Shown here one piece after another: positions 10,455-22,675 of a DNA stretch of 64,000 nucleotides (its first letter is position 1; each line of letters opens with the position of its first letter). The DNA comes from Athripsodes cinereus (taxonomy: Eukaryota > Arthropoda > Insecta > Trichoptera > Leptoceridae). The stretch is from positions 18,861,447-18,925,446 of the forward strand of contig OX388319.1 of NCBI GenBank assembly GCA_947579605.1, in the 5' to 3' direction. Under the pieces are notes generated by a model. It was not told the origin of the DNA, did not search any database, and was given only the letters and a program-made list of their open reading frames with translations. The position numbers and the translations under genes are program-made.

Positions 10455-10680
10455 TGTCGTTCGGTGGAGCAGAAAGAGAAGACGGTTCTGGAGGGACCAT
10501 GTGGACCGCATGAGTAGTGACAGATTAGCACACATCGCCGCGAACGAGATTCCATTAGGACGAAGATTGCCTGGAAGGTCTCCTAAAAGATGGAAAGATA
10601 GTTGGTCTTCATCGTCGCAAGAGGAAACAAATTCCGAACAAACAGATTAATGATCTACTACAAGCAGAAAAAGAAGAAGA
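10455..10680 (+). pseudogene. Non-LTR reverse transcriptase C-terminal fragment (family H)
   Basis: Plus-strand translation gives VRWSRKRRRFWRDHVDRMSS, then LGRRLPGRSPKRWKDSW, two stops and an (AAG)n tail. The pattern FWRDHVDRM followed by RRxPGRPPKRWxxSW is the classical tail of an insect endonuclease/RT protein. Only the last 70 or so codons survive. Confidence 0.65.
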
Positions 10681-10724
10681 TGTAATACACAGTAGAGATA
10701 AAGTGAACATCTGTTTTTTGCTGT

Positions 10725-10985
10725 CAGGTTTGCTCCTGGCATCTTGATGTAACTCGGTTGGACTCTTGGGTATACTTTGGTGCTCTTTGGATTTTTTTCT
10801 GGGTACCTTGGGGTGTTAGGTTTGCCTAGACTTACGGCTAACTCAGAGATTAACAAATTACGCCTCTAATGGAACGCATATTTGTATCAAATTCTGTTTC
10901 TGTTGTTTACCTTCTGTATATATGTATTTGATGTAAGTGTTGATGTATTTTTGTTTTGAATAAATAAAAATAAATAAATAAATCT
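10725..10985 (+). mobile_element. Retroposon 3' UTR with AAAT/AAATAAAAAT tail
   Basis: A pyrimidine-biased 3' UTR-like stretch ends with GAATAAATAAAAATAAATAA. It has no coding content. By shape it is another LINE 3' end, not clearly the same family as the other tails. Confidence 0.4.
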
Positions 10986-11130
10986 TCATCTTCTTGGTGC
11001 TTAGGTAGGTACATCTTCCAGAAAATTTTGTCTTTCACGGTTTCTAGGACCTCTGGTTGCTTCATGTCCTTGCTAACTTCTTCTAGGATGACCCACCGGC
11101 CTTCTTATCAGAATACCAACTCTTACCATA
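10986..11130 (-). pseudogene. Possible retroelement protein fragment
   Basis: The minus-strand frame reads GRWVILEEVSKDMKQPEVLE then KIFWKMYLPKHQEDED, a charged open stretch of about 45 codons ending in (GATGAAG)-like sequence, as many LINE 3' ends here do. I cannot assign it to a family. Confidence 0.3.
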
Positions 11131-11299
11131 CGATCGCTAAGGGATAACCAGCAGAGTATAACATGAATGTTGGACAATAAAAAAATTATGGCGTTCCTAA
11201 CCGTTGAATTGAAGATGTTAAATCCGTGCCTTTTATAGGAACCTTTTTGAAAAAGAGTGGATGAACTAGTCTTTGGCAGAAAAACCACGAGCATTTACA

Positions 11300-12730
11300 T
11301 AATGCATCTGCAAAGATGTTTAAGTTTTTGTCATATTTATCCAAAGAGATTACTTGCGTATTATTCTTGAACAGTGTTCACTGCATTAAAATAATAAATT
11401 GTTGTAAAGATCAACTTCATTATAGACGCAGTGCCTCTACAAAAATGCAATAAGAAACAAAGATTATTCCAACAACGAGTTTGAAACAAAATTGATGGTG
11501 ACAAATCTGTATTGCGACTCTAACATGTTGATATAATATCTAAGAGGATGTGATACTATAGTTATTGACTTATAAAAGTCGTACGCAAGCACTTAGTATG
11601 ATGCGGTTGTAGTCGCGGCGTTTTTGATACACGGCCAATAACAAAACGGTGTGATAATATTATTATTAGTAGGATACTAGAATGTACACCCGAAATTTTA
11701 TCTATGGTATAAAGTTAACCAAGAAAAAGGATGCAGGATAACATTAAACAAGAAATGCAATAAAACTTTGGACAGAAATCTACTACTACAATGGTTGAGC
11801 TCCCTTAGAGTCACAGTGCATCATCAATGGCTGGTATGATCTCTGGCCAAGGACAGAGTCGAATAGACTTTATGGCCTCATCTCCAAGTAAGCACCAAGA
11901 GAGAGAAAGCAATTACACTCCCAGTATATAGAGGAGCAGATGACTGCTCATGAGAGATAAAAAAATGCAGATTTTGAAAGATTACGTCTCACAAATAAAA
12001 TATCAAATCAACAATAGAAGACTCCCCTCAAACAAGAGGTGCAACAACCAGTTAACGTTAACATTTAGGCGCTTAGAAATAATCAAGCTGTCACTAGTTT
12101 TAGAAGCAAATCGAAAGCTTAATTCATCACCGCTTTCAATGGGCGGTTTGAAGACTATTACATACTTAAATCTCGTCAAATCGAAATCATGCGGAAACAA
12201 TCGTATCATCATCAGCAAACATTATAATTAATGATAGACTAGTCTAAAGACTTTTAAAGTGGATAGAGTTTTTGTTGTTAATAATAATCATCTGAAAACT
12301 TAATTAATACGTTTATTTTAACCATCGAAGCAACCATCTTTTGGGAGACCAGCCAAGAGCCAATTCGTAGGCGTTGGGACGCCTTTCTCACTTTTTTCCG
12401 ATTAGATTGTGCAACAATGTTACATTGTGTTAACATGGTTCTTCAATCTCGATATCGGATTGGTTTTGTCATGTGCACGTTGTGCCCAAATCCGGTAAAA
12501 CAATAATTAAAAAAATGTAAATATTTTAAACATACTATCGATTTGTTTTTCTCCATCAGTCCCTCCTTTCTAAGGATCGTGCCCAACTTGTTTCATCTAT
12601 TCTTTTGACATAACGTGTGATCCCTTACTTTGTGCAGAGCCTTGGTTATTTAGTAGATCCATTTCATATTTTTATTACGTATTTATGTACAAACCGTTAA
12701 AATTATTTATGCATAATTATTACAAGTACA
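11300..12730. other. Unassigned spacer
   Basis: No gene or repeat family recognised. The 93-codon open frame at 11950-12231 lacks recognisable domains; its N-terminal basic, Asn- and Lys-rich composition is what AT-rich random sequence gives. Confidence 0.4.
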
Positions 12731-12743
12731 GCTACTCGTATGA

Positions 12744-12848
12744 AAATGTCAAACTTAAAGATAAATAGAAATGTATTTTTAAACATACAAGATCAGTCAC
12801 CTGCTTGTTGTAAAGGTGATCTTGCGTTTCTATTTATGATGTTTGACT
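12744..12848. repeat. Small imperfect inverted repeat (about 100 bp)
   Basis: GTCAAAC-N-ATAAATAGAAA at the left pairs with its inverse at the right (TTTCTATTTATGATGTTTGAC), and within it AGATCAGTCACCT pairs with AGGTGATCT. It could be a tiny MITE or a hairpin; there is no other copy in the window. Confidence 0.4.
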
Positions 12849-12984
12849 GGAGTGCAAAGACGAAATTGAATCATAAACATGTAGGTATCTACACAGTGCC
12901 ATGAGATTTCTTTTGTTGTAAGAGACTGCTTGCTATATAAAATTGAATGAAAAAATAATACCTAATAAGTGATAAACCTACTAC

Positions 12985-13245
12985 TACTACTACTACTGTT
13001 TCACCATCACGGCATATTCCACAAGTGTGGTAGCCAGCAGACCAGCTACATGTAGTAAACATGCAAACCGTCTTCTCTGAGCCATCAAAAACTAAGGGAT
13101 TCAGGATGGGTAGCAAACCTCATCGCTGAATTTGAGATGTAAAATGTCTTTAGTTTTTTGAACGCCTGCCTTTTACATGACACTTAATAACTTACGGACA
13201 AGAGTGAGAGACCAATTCATTGGCGGGTGCTCCACGGCTTATGTA
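12985..13245 (-). mobile_element. Dispersed repeat family G (GTA-tailed retroposon-like), long copy
   Basis: Read on the minus strand, this unit runs from GGAGCACCCGCCAATGAATT to CATCCTGAATCCCTTAG, AGAAGACGGTTTGCATG, CTACATGTAGCTGGTCTGCT, TATGCCGTGATGGT and ends in a (GTA)n tract. Long relatives are at 21545-21795 (minus), 54035-54230 (minus) and 59255-59495 (plus), and shorter ones at about 13325, 23330, 24570, 26796, 28205, 62440 and 63860. The microsatellite tail at a fixed end suggests a retroposon 3' end. No coding frame is seen. Confidence 0.6.
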
Positions 13246-13430
13246 CATACTTACTTGCAAGAGTTTGTGTAAAAAAACATTTGGTTCTTGTACTGTATAG
13301 GTATAATAAATACACAAATTGTCCTTTATGCAGTTAATTCGCTGGCTACCCCACTTGTGGCAAGTGCCATGATGATATGAATGGAAAAAGGAATCGTCCT
13401 CTACGTATTTGTTCCATATAAATACTCATA

Positions 13431-13601
13431 TTTTTTTTTATTTAAGATATACCTAGGTATCTGGGTTTTGTTATAGACCCAAATACAACCTTATACCTAC
13501 ACCTTTCACACTAAGCTAATAGCTTGTGCCGTGAAAGGGGAGTTTGCCGGCACCTGGTATCGAACCACGGACCCCTTGTTCTGAAAGCCGAGACTCTACT
13601 C
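13431..13601 (-). mobile_element. tRNA-derived SINE (family S1), head truncated
   Basis: The minus strand holds the B box (GGTTCGATACC), AGGTGCCGGCAAACTCCCCT, the GACACAAGC body (here GGCACAAGC) and the CCCAGATA... end with an A-rich tail. The tRNA-like head is incomplete: it stops in GAGTCTCGGC and lacks the first 25 or so bases seen in the copy at 22676. Confidence 0.75.
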
Positions 13602-13738
13602 AAGAATAAATAATTAGTACAATATTCACATAAATCGACAGTATTTACATGATCACACAAACAATATCAAATAACAATAATAAACACTAGTATATTATCA
13701 ACGTCCGAGGATTAAATGGCAAGATCATTTAAATCAAA

Positions 13739-13915
13739 TCCTACAGGACGGTCACGTGTTGAGCACGTTGAACAGGAGAGCATGCATGAGGAATTGTATG
13801 ACAGTGACGGAAGCGAAAGATGTATGCAAGGATAGAAGGAAGTGGCGCTCGATCCTTTCTGCCTACCCCGCGAGGGAAGCGGCGTGATGGTATGTATGTA
13901 TGTATGTATTATCAA
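13739..13915 (+). pseudogene. Non-LTR reverse transcriptase C-terminal fragment (family B)
   Basis: The frame reads DQILQDGHVLSTLNRRACMR, then TEAKDVCKDRRKWRSILSAY, PAREAA, a stop and a (GTAT)n tail. The pattern NRRACM...EAxxVCKDRxKWRSxxSAYP is the tail of an insect RTE-like RT. Relatives are at 23459-23850, 58130-58260 (minus), 60590-60700 and 61097-61215. Confidence 0.7.
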
Positions 13916-14035
13916 CTAAAAAAATAAACGACATAACAAATAGGATAAATTGAAATAATAATTATAAATTATCAAATAAAATAAAATAAATATTTATTAT
14001 TATTTTGTTTTGTGTAACTGTTGAGTAAGACTAAC

Positions 14036-14076
14036 GCACGACCGGTTTCGCGGACTCAGAGTTCGCATCATCAGGT
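14036..14076 (-). other. CTGATGATG-stem-CGAAA motif (locus 1)
   Basis: On the minus strand: CTGATGATG, a stem-loop (GCGAACT/AGTCCGC with one mismatch) and GCGAAACCGGTCGTG. The layout recalls the catalytic core of a hammerhead ribozyme (CUGANGA, stem II, GAAA) as found in Penelope-like retroelements, but a base is inserted between CTGATGA and the stem and no cleavable NUH with a pairing stem was found upstream. Similar motifs are at 53812-53853 and 59633-59662. Confidence 0.4.
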
Positions 14077-14099
14077 GCTGATCTATACTGAATTAAACA

Positions 14100-16810
14100 A
14101 AACAAATACAAAAGTTCGTTAGGATTATAATTTTGTAATAATTAATTAATAAGAGATAAAATAATTTAAATAATAAAAATATAATTAAAAAAAAATGTAA
14201 AAATAAAATTAATATAATAAAATATAATAAACACATAATAAAATCAGATATAATAATAAATGTCTATAATATTATAAAATTTGAAATAAGATATTAAAAC
14301 GCGTAATTATATTGAATTATATTGTATTGAATATGTATTATACTAGACTGTATTATATTGAATTTTAAAACAAAAGTTTGATACTTAAACATTTGAAACA
14401 CTAAAGGGCATATCATTTTTAATCGTTAAATTAATATTTCTTCTCAAAATTAATGTAAGCTCAAAATACCATACTTTAATAAGCATTTAGAAATGAGTGA
14501 TGAGGAAATTCATAAAATATTGATGCAAAATAAACATCCACACTCCAACTTAATTAATAACGTCTACTTTTATGTACTATTATTATTATTATTAAAGATA
14601 TTTATTATAAATACAACATAAACCATAGATAAAGAAGTTTCTAAGACGGGAAACAATACAAGTTTAGAATGACTAAAAATAGCCACCATTTATGTTATTT
14701 ATAACTAGCTATTGAATCCGATGCTGGGAATAATTACTAAAATACACATTAAAACACACTGTAGGTACCTATGATTAAAATGAATATTTTTTTCCTAATC
14801 GCCACTTGGGCGGTATTCGTTGGGTCTGTGCTTTTATCCAATGCTAGAGCATAAAATATGAACTTGGATACTCGATTTTTAAAAATAATATATTCAATAT
14901 ATTGACCGACGTGCGCACTTTTTGAAATCAACTTAACGTTTGTTTAACAAATTGTTTGTTAACACGAATATACCATAGAAAAAATTGTCATGATAGTTGA
15001 ATCAATTTTCTGAGATACTTCCATATATGGGATATGATACAAACTACGCACGATGGAATGTTCTTTTGGTGGTTTTATTTACCTACACTTAAAGAAAAAA
15101 ATGTGTGCATATAGTCCGCGGGCCAGCACAAGCAGACACCAAATGCGGGCCACGGGTTGACCGTCATTGTTCTAAATGTAAGAGGCTATTTTCTGCCCTG
15201 TGCTCCAAGAATGAATGATTGAATAGTATTGGAAATGTTATCATTTAAGTACCTCTAAGAACGGGTTAAAATATTTATCCAGGCATTACCTACATACCTA
15301 CTTATGTTTTAAATCTAGCGTGTCTTGTTCTGATTACATTTCTTACTACCAAACAAAAGGTTTGACCATATTAACTATTTGTCTGATATTTATACTTGTA
15401 CGTACTGCTTTATTGTCTCAAGTAAAACTTCCTTACCCTTTTGTTTGGAATATCTAATGTAATTTAGTTTCGTAGCACCGTATTTCTATTATCGTCTTGT
15501 ATTACAAATAAATATATACATAAGTGTCTATGTTGTACGATGTCTGTGTGTATTCACAGTTTATTTATAGTAAAATTATTTACACGTTTGTACAAAAATA
15601 TTCAAATTCTTCTGTTTTAAAAGCTTGTTTGAATGAACAAATCATAGATATTTATGATTCAGCCAACACCAGTGCTTTCAATAGAAAAATAATAAAAAAA
15701 ACCCTGCAAAATTTTTACTATTTGAGGCAAACTAATAGAACGCGTGTTCAATGATTTTTTTTAGATGAATCTGCGGTTTTTCTTAAAGTAAAGTTTGACT
15801 TCTTTGTCGTGCAAATTTTAAAATAAACCCAAACACCCTCGTAGTAATCAATATGAATGCACCTTCTTAATAGAAAGCAGTAAGAGAATGTGTACTCCAA
15901 ATTTCTTGATCATAATTCCGAGATACCAACATTGTTTTCGCATCTGAATAAACTTACACTATTCATATTTTCTGGCTACAACATTTTAATAAAGTGCGCA
16001 GAATGATAAGTAATTTTATGACTGTTGTACTTGGCGTAAAATAAATAACTTACACACAGTGTCGACCATATCCATTTTACCAAAATATAATCGAATAGTT
16101 AAACAATGAAGGTTTTTATTACTCATATTAGGTACTTAGTATAGAAAAAGTCACGATAGAACTAGATGGTATAGTTGTTATTAGCGTGTATTTGATGTGA
16201 ACATATCAAAGAGAGGTTTTCATATCATAATGCGATCGGTCACAGTCATCTAAGCGAGGTCGTTCAAAAAACTGTTTTGGTGAATAACTTCTAACTGAGA
16301 TATCCCAAAAAAAAGAAATATTTTTGAATGAGGAGTACCCTCATAAAAAAACCCAAGCATCCCAGTAGTAAACGGGCACTTTTTTTTGTTAAATGAACAA
16401 ACGAATAAATATAAAAAGTGGGAGAGTAAAGGAACAATAAAAATAAATAACCTAGATTTAATCCCTTCCTACGCGGAGCCAGAATCAAATAGTCCGTGAA
16501 AACACCTTATTTCCATTTTTCAGATATAAAAGACTAGTGTAAGGAAGCTACTTATTTCTTATAGGTAAACTCTGTATTTCGAATGATGAAATGAAAAGGT
16601 CGAATTGGGTGAGAAAATATTATAATAAAGCCTTTTCAAGATTATCTCTTCAATTCATGAATCTTTACCAGTGATATTTTACCTGACGTTTTATCATTTC
16701 GTTATAATATCACCCTATACTATTACTCTTTTACTTTATACAAATAATTGAAAAATATTGTTACTACAAAATACAACTCCACGTAAACAAAATGTTTTGC
16801 ATATTCAAAT
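14100..16810. other. Gene-free AT-rich region
   Basis: Very AT-rich DNA (14100-14350 is largely AATAA-type low complexity). A short fragment at about 15117-15170 (CCGCGGGCC ... GCGGGCCACGGGTTGACCG) resembles the ends of hAT-type elements such as the one at 25450, in decayed form. About 15181-15215 repeats the end of retroelement family A (TTCTGCCCTGTGCTCC). No gene was recognised. Confidence 0.45.
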
Positions 16811-17059
16811 ACTTTCTATTCTATTCTATTCTTCTCAAGGCCATCCACTCGTTTGCGAGTGATTTATTCAAATACTTTCAATTGAATGTGAATGGGGGAA
16901 TGAAAACAACAATTATGCAAGAAAATATTTGCATATAAGTAGGTACGTACTACTTTATGAGCTTAATACACTACTAAGTAAAGGATTTCACTTTTATAAT
17001 AAACATATAAATGGTTAACAAGCATTGCAATAGAAGGAAACGATTCGAGTTAATATTAA

Positions 17060-17482
17060 TATGGACAATTTGTATTTAACGCCTTTTAATGATCTGTGGC
17101 CATCTCAAAGGCGTTGTGAATTCTCCTGAAGAGCAATGTTTTCAACTTGTTCCTGAATGTGGCAGTAGGTCGGTTCTGTCTTAGATTCGCTGGTAATCGG
17201 TTCCAGGCAGTTGGCCCCGCGATGCTGAAGCTCCTCTCTGCGTATTTGGAAATGTTTGCCCTGTGGGGTTCTACAAATTGTTGACAGTGGTGGAAGCTGA
17301 GCGCAGTGGTCGCCTCAGAGTTTCGTCGACGGTACAGAATTCAGCGAGGCATTGATGTGCTGTACATCTGAAGGCTTTGTGGACCGTGAGGCACAGTTTG
17401 AACTCCACTCTCTCTGGGACCCTCAGCCAATGAAACTCACTTAGCAGTGGTGTTATCTGGCAGCGTTTTCTCTCTCTGTAAA
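17060..17482 (-). pseudogene. CR1/L2-like non-LTR reverse transcriptase C-terminal fragment (family F)
   Basis: The minus strand contains, in order and with frame breaks, HGPQSLQMYSTSMPR, RSFSIAGPTAWNRLPANLRQ and FRNKLKTLLFRR. This is the C-terminal tail of CR1/L2-type ORF2 (pattern LHWLxVxxRV...YKAL...RxFxxAGPxxWNxLPxxLRxxxxxxxFKxxLKTxLF). A second, better-preserved relative lies at 62520-62945, also on the minus strand. Confidence 0.7.
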
Positions 17483-19030
17483 TGGTTGATAATTAAGCAC
17501 CAATAATAAAAAGTATATAAGTATATCAAACAGTAATGCCAATAAATTTTCATAATTTAATCACACAATAAGTCAAGAAAAAATAAAATTTACATGAGTA
17601 CGAACTCGTACTTGATCTTCCGTATAATTATTTTATAAATCACAATCAAAAACAAATTTATATGTTATCGATCATCCTGAATATTGGTAACTATGTTATG
17701 AGAAACATATGTAATAAGCGAAATTTATTCAAATACTGAATTAAAATAATATAATTTTTGTATGTTTTAGATACCTAGTTGTCATTTCTTAAAAAAAAAT
17801 ATAGTAACCACGGTTTCAGCGGAGATATCCACCATTTTCGAATGAAATACAAAAACTTATTGACGAGTAAGATTATTAGGGAGAGTTGGGATGGTTTGAG
17901 GACAAGTGGAAGGTTGGAGAATCGGGGTATGAGTAAGAGTAAACGATAGCAAGGGGGGTGGATTTAAGGGTGGACTTTTTTTTTTCACGTGATATCTTGG
18001 AAAAGTTATAAACACATTAAAAATATTTTTAATAAAAAAACCAAATTTCGTAATAATTGTTAAATCGTGAAAGTCTCAATTTTTTTTAAAGATCTATGAG
18101 CAAATTCAATGTTATCGTTTGTATACACTTTGTTTCATAAATATATCAATTTAGGTACTTACACATTTTGTACATATACTTCGATCTCCGAATTAAGAAC
18201 AACTTGTAATAATTGTCTTTCTAGATAATTTACACTTAAAGTAACTTCTGTTTTCGGTTCAAATAAATATTTAGTGAGATAGAAACGAATCTCTGCTTTT
18301 CTAACTACTGAAGATGAAACTGGTCAATCGAAATTTTTAAAAACCTCGCAATATCACGCTTCAAGAAAAGGGTCTTCCTATTCTCGTTAATATAACACGT
18401 ATGCAGAAATAAATCTCATGTTTAATATTAATAACCAGAATGGGTATAGTTCGAATATGGATTTTGATGAGTAATGTATCAAAGTGACTCTAACAACCCA
18501 TATGATTTCGTATGGTCCTTCTACGAATCCACATTACAATATTGATTCATGGTGATTGAGCATAGAATTGTATTGTTAATTTATTGTTGAGTTGTTCACA
18601 AAAGACATTAACTAATATTATATAAATAAATTGAAGGATGGTAAATCGGGGGACCGGAATGGCAACGGTTTTTTTCAATACTGCGTAGATTATAATGTTG
18701 GAATGTTATATTATATGTTATGAACAAAACAAAAACTTTGAGTAAGTTTGTACAAACTTACATATTAAGTCAAAAAGAATGACAATCAGCTATTTGGTAT
18801 GTTTACATGAAGTATCTAACAAAAATGTCAAATTGTCGTTTTTGGAAAGAGTCTGTCATTGCTTTGGAACATTAAATATAATGAAAAAATGAGTAATTAT
18901 ACCTAAGGTTTTGGAGATCATAAGTAAGGTTTTAATCGATGTGAAATTTATGGTTAATTTTTTTTAAATAGGTATTGATTTTAAATTTCTTAGGTACTAT
19001 ACTATATTACTATACATTGGTCGGAACACG
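17483..19030. other. Gene-free AT-rich region
   Basis: No coding frame or shared repeat recognised. A G-rich stretch at about 17880-17975 (GGGAGAGTTGGGATGG through AAGGGGGGTGGATTTAAGGG) stands out in composition but has no assignable feature. Confidence 0.45.
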
Positions 19031-19084
19031 TCGAAAAGGAAGAGGTGTTAAACAGGGTAGTCGAAAGAAGTCAACTCATTAAAA

Positions 19085-19323
19085 GAATCAGCCAACAACG
19101 AGCTCTGGATTGGCCACAACATCAGGCACCCAGGCCTGCTTATCACCATCGCGGAGGGTAGGACCGAAAGTAGAAATGGTAGAGGTCGACCAAGAGACTC
19201 CTACATGGACCAACTGAAGAACGAAATGAATTGTGACACATGCGTAGAATCAAAGAGACTAGCTGAAAATAGGGAGGAATGGAGAAGAAAATCCAAACTC
19301 ATTGAAGACCAATCCAATGGATA
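19085..19323 (+). pseudogene. Non-LTR reverse transcriptase C-terminal fragment (family D)
   Basis: The frame reads ELWIGHNIRHPGLLITIAEG (with one doubtful junction), then GRGRPRDSYMDQLKNEM, then ENREEWRRKSKLIE and a stop. The order LIGHxxRHPGLLxxIxEG, GRGRPRxxYxxQ and NRxEWRxxSN is a common end of insect RT proteins. The upstream part is lost. The long minus-strand open frame across this area is only its shadow. Confidence 0.7.
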
Positions 19324-19334
19324 GTAAGTGTGCA

Positions 19335-19500
19335 AACGCAATGAAAGCAGGTTGCCAGCGCCGATAAGTGCCGGTAAGCGGCGGCAAAGTAAATCGCAAT
19401 CGGCGTTCCTGCTTTTACTATGTTTGTGTCCATTGAAATGCATGTAAACATTCACGGCGCCGGTAGACGCAGGCATCTGAAAGCAGGTAACCCGGTTTCT
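19335..19500. other. GC-richer island of unknown nature
   Basis: A stretch with repeated GAAAGCAGGT (19344 and 19481), CAGCGCCGAT/ACGGCGCCGGT and TGCGATT-like words is clearly less AT-rich than its neighbours. The two GAAAGCAGGT words and the inverted CCTGCTTTTAC suggest a small decayed DNA transposon, not proven. Confidence 0.3.
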
Positions 19501-19981
19501 TTGTGTTAGCACCCTTACTATATATATTCTTAATTCAATGAATGCGTGAACGAATAAGATGATTTTATCCACGAACGCCAATCATTCATTCAGGTTTAAA
19601 ACAGAATTATATGGTAGAAGTTGTTGCTGAACGCTTTCATAATATGTAATATTAATGATTGCAAAAACTATGTTAAAAATGTTGTGTTGTTGACGATCCG
19701 TAGTACAACGTATTACATACGAATGTATATTATATTATCTAGATTGAAAATACTCTTTGGCATGCCTCATCATACTGCCGGTACGCAAATAGATTCCGGC
19801 GAATCTTAATCTAACATCTCCGCGGCGTGGTTGGAGATCGTTTGCCAAGATTTTTATTTATTTAAGAAGTAAGAAAAATCGATGGAATGACTTGTCGGAT
19901 TATAAGAACAGTCAAAAGACATTAAGAAGAATGCTGTTAAGATTTATACTTACGCTGTGGCCACGAAATCCATGCGTATGA

Positions 19982-20126
19982 TTTAATCGTTACACCGTAT
20001 GTAATGAGGTTTAATCGTTACACCGTATGTAATGAGGTTTAATCGTTACACCGTATGTAATGAGGTTTAATCGTTACACCGTATGTAATGAGGTTTAATC
20101 GTTACACCGTATGTAATGAGGTTTAA
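19982..20126. repeat. 28-bp minisatellite, five copies
   Basis: Five tandem, identical copies of a 28-bp unit (TTTAATCGTTACACCGTATG followed by TAATGAGG) start at 19982, 20010, 20038, 20066 and 20094, with a partial sixth. The absence of differences suggests recent expansion. Confidence 0.9.
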
Positions 20127-20313
20127 TATTATGTGGTTATCGATTGTCCAGTTCAAGGTTGAAATGTCATACATTCAAGAAATTGCCATTTTTGTAATTT
20201 TGGTAGGTATATTATTTATATTATGCTTTAAAATACAACAGAAAGTGAAATACACTAAACAACAATCGCACTGTTAGGGACATTTAATGTTGTTTTTTTT
20301 CGAATAGAATTAT

Positions 20314-20898
<585 letters not shown>

Positions 20899-20899
20899 A

Positions 20900-21540
20900 T
20901 TTTTATCCATTAACTAAATACTTAATAATATATATCTAAAAGGAACCGTGTATTTTTTATAGTTGTTTGTTAGTGGAACTGATAGAGTGGAATTTATGAT
21001 ATCTTTTACCAATTAAAACTGGATATATCGGCGTAATCTAAGATGCATGCGTGTATGAAAAATTGAATGAATGTGAAAAGGCGAATTAATTGTAATGTAA
21101 AGATAAATCAAATTGACCTCTCTGTCTTTCCCACAAGTATGCATACATTTTCAGTACAAGAATTGAAGCATGAGGGGAAAGTTGGGAAAGAAAAAAAAAA
21201 TGGGCTAAAGCTATGTACATAATATTTGAAGTTGTTTTTTTCGCAAATTACGCAGTTTAGATGTATTATCTTATGTGGTTAAATTGAATTTAAAAAATAA
21301 TATGTTTTGAAAGAGTTTGTATAAAACCACAACTCATTGTTTTATTTATTTGTTTCACATCAACAATGCAACACAGACAATGTATTTATCTATAATACAT
21401 ATAATTGATTAATCAAACAATTTATTTAAAAAAATATGTCTCACAAAAAAATAAATTCAGATTTACGAAACAAATACGAATTTATAATGCTCTGAATTTA
21501 AGTACAGCCAAAGAATGTTAAAATAAATATACCTACTAAT
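20900..21540. other. Gene-free AT-rich spacer
   Basis: Nothing recognised beyond AT-rich sequence. Confidence 0.5.
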
Positions 21541-21544
21541 TTAT

Positions 21545-21795
21545 TAGGTACTACTACTATACCATCACGGCATATCCCGTAGTGCGGTAGCCAGTAGAAC
21601 AGTTGCATACATTAAACATGCAAGCTGTCCTCTCCGTGCCAATATAAAATCAAGACATTCAAGATGGGTGGCAAACCTCATCGCTGAATTTAAGATGTAA
21701 AATGTATTTATTTTTTCGAACACCTGCCTTTTACAGGACACTCGAAAACTTACGGAGAAGAGTGGGAGACCAATTCTTTACCGGATGCAACACGG
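21545..21795 (-). mobile_element. Dispersed repeat family G, long copy
   Basis: It carries the same words as the copy at 12985 in the same order and orientation: ATCACGGCATAT, GTGCGGTAGCCAG, ACATGCAAGCTGTCCTCTCC, GGTGGCAAACCTCATCGCTG, TGTAAAATGT, CACCTGCCTTTTACAGGACA and GGGAGACCAATTC. The trinucleotide tail (TACTACTAC) lies at the low-coordinate end. Confidence 0.65.
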
Positions 21796-22004
21796 GATTA
21801 AATATTCTTTAATTTAACATAATAAAGGAAACATAAAAAAATATTATGTTATGTACTTTAAGTATCTTGTATAGCATAACGCAGAATTGGTTTTATTGCA
21901 ATAAGTTTTCTCATAAACGCTGTCACATATTGTGTACCTACATACCTATACCTATGTATGTTTATAGAAAAACTTCTCTTAGCAAATAATATTCGCATTT
22001 TTAT

Positions 22005-22520
22005 ATCATCATCATCATCATCGCCCTCAACGCTCCTCTCGGGAGCACAAGGCAGAAACCAGCCTCCTCCATTCAGAGCGTCTCTGTGCCATTTGCGTCA
22101 CCTCTTCCCACGACATTCCTTGCGCTCTGATATCGTTGTCATAGGAACGGTGTATTGTGAAAGAGGGACGCCCGGGCCTACGGAACCCCTGCGGACGGAA
22201 GAACAGTGCTCTTTTTGGCTAACTATCATTGGGCATTCTCAAAACATGTCCCAGCCAGGACCATCGTCTCTCTTGTATTACGGAGATTACAGGTCTCTGC
22301 TGGGTGCGCCGGCGCACAGCATCATTTGTAACATGTTCATACCATCTGACATCCAAAATCCTCCTAAGACACTTGTTTTCAAAGCTTAGTATCTTTCGCT
22401 CTTGAGCCTTGGTTAAGTTAAGACTCGCAGCCATATAGAAGGATTGGGATGATGCACGCATTGAACAAGCGACATTTTGTCCTGATGCTGAGTCCAGACG
22501 CCTTCCAAACTTTGTTCATG
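22005..22520 (-). pseudogene. RTE-like reverse transcriptase C-terminal fragment (family A), longest intact stretch
   Basis: On the minus strand the protein runs from a decayed region near 22500 through LTKAQERKILSFENKCLRR, ILDVRWYEHVTNDAVRRRTQ and RRWSWLGHVLRMPNDS, then after a frame break to NDIxAQGMSW and the SREER end, with an (ATG)n tail at 22005-22024. These motifs are the thumb/tail part of RTE-like ORF2. The 143-codon plus-strand open frame over the same DNA is antisense. The lack of the RT core shows 5' truncation. Confidence 0.75.
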
Positions 22521-22675
22521 TTCATTTTTATATACATACTTATATAATAATATTGTTATCAAGTACTAATATAATGGTACATCTTATACACTCATAAATG
22601 AAGAGAGACCCACCTCACACCCGGATATCTCAAGAGTCAGCGACTTTTATTTATCCACACATTCAAACCAAAATC

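Noticed and set aside
11950..12231. 93-codon frame as a small gene
   Set aside because: It has no start context, promoter, domain or repeat-family support and its residue use is that of AT-rich random DNA.
14036..14076. Active hammerhead ribozyme
   Set aside because: A base is inserted next to the core, and no NUH cleavage site with pairing stems I and III was found nearby; I keep it only as a motif of interest.
19201..19581. 126-codon minus-strand frame
   Set aside because: It overlaps a family D retroelement fragment on the other strand and shows no domain of its own.
21958..22389. 143-codon plus-strand frame
   Set aside because: It is antisense to a recognised reverse-transcriptase fragment; the sense strand carries the family motifs.
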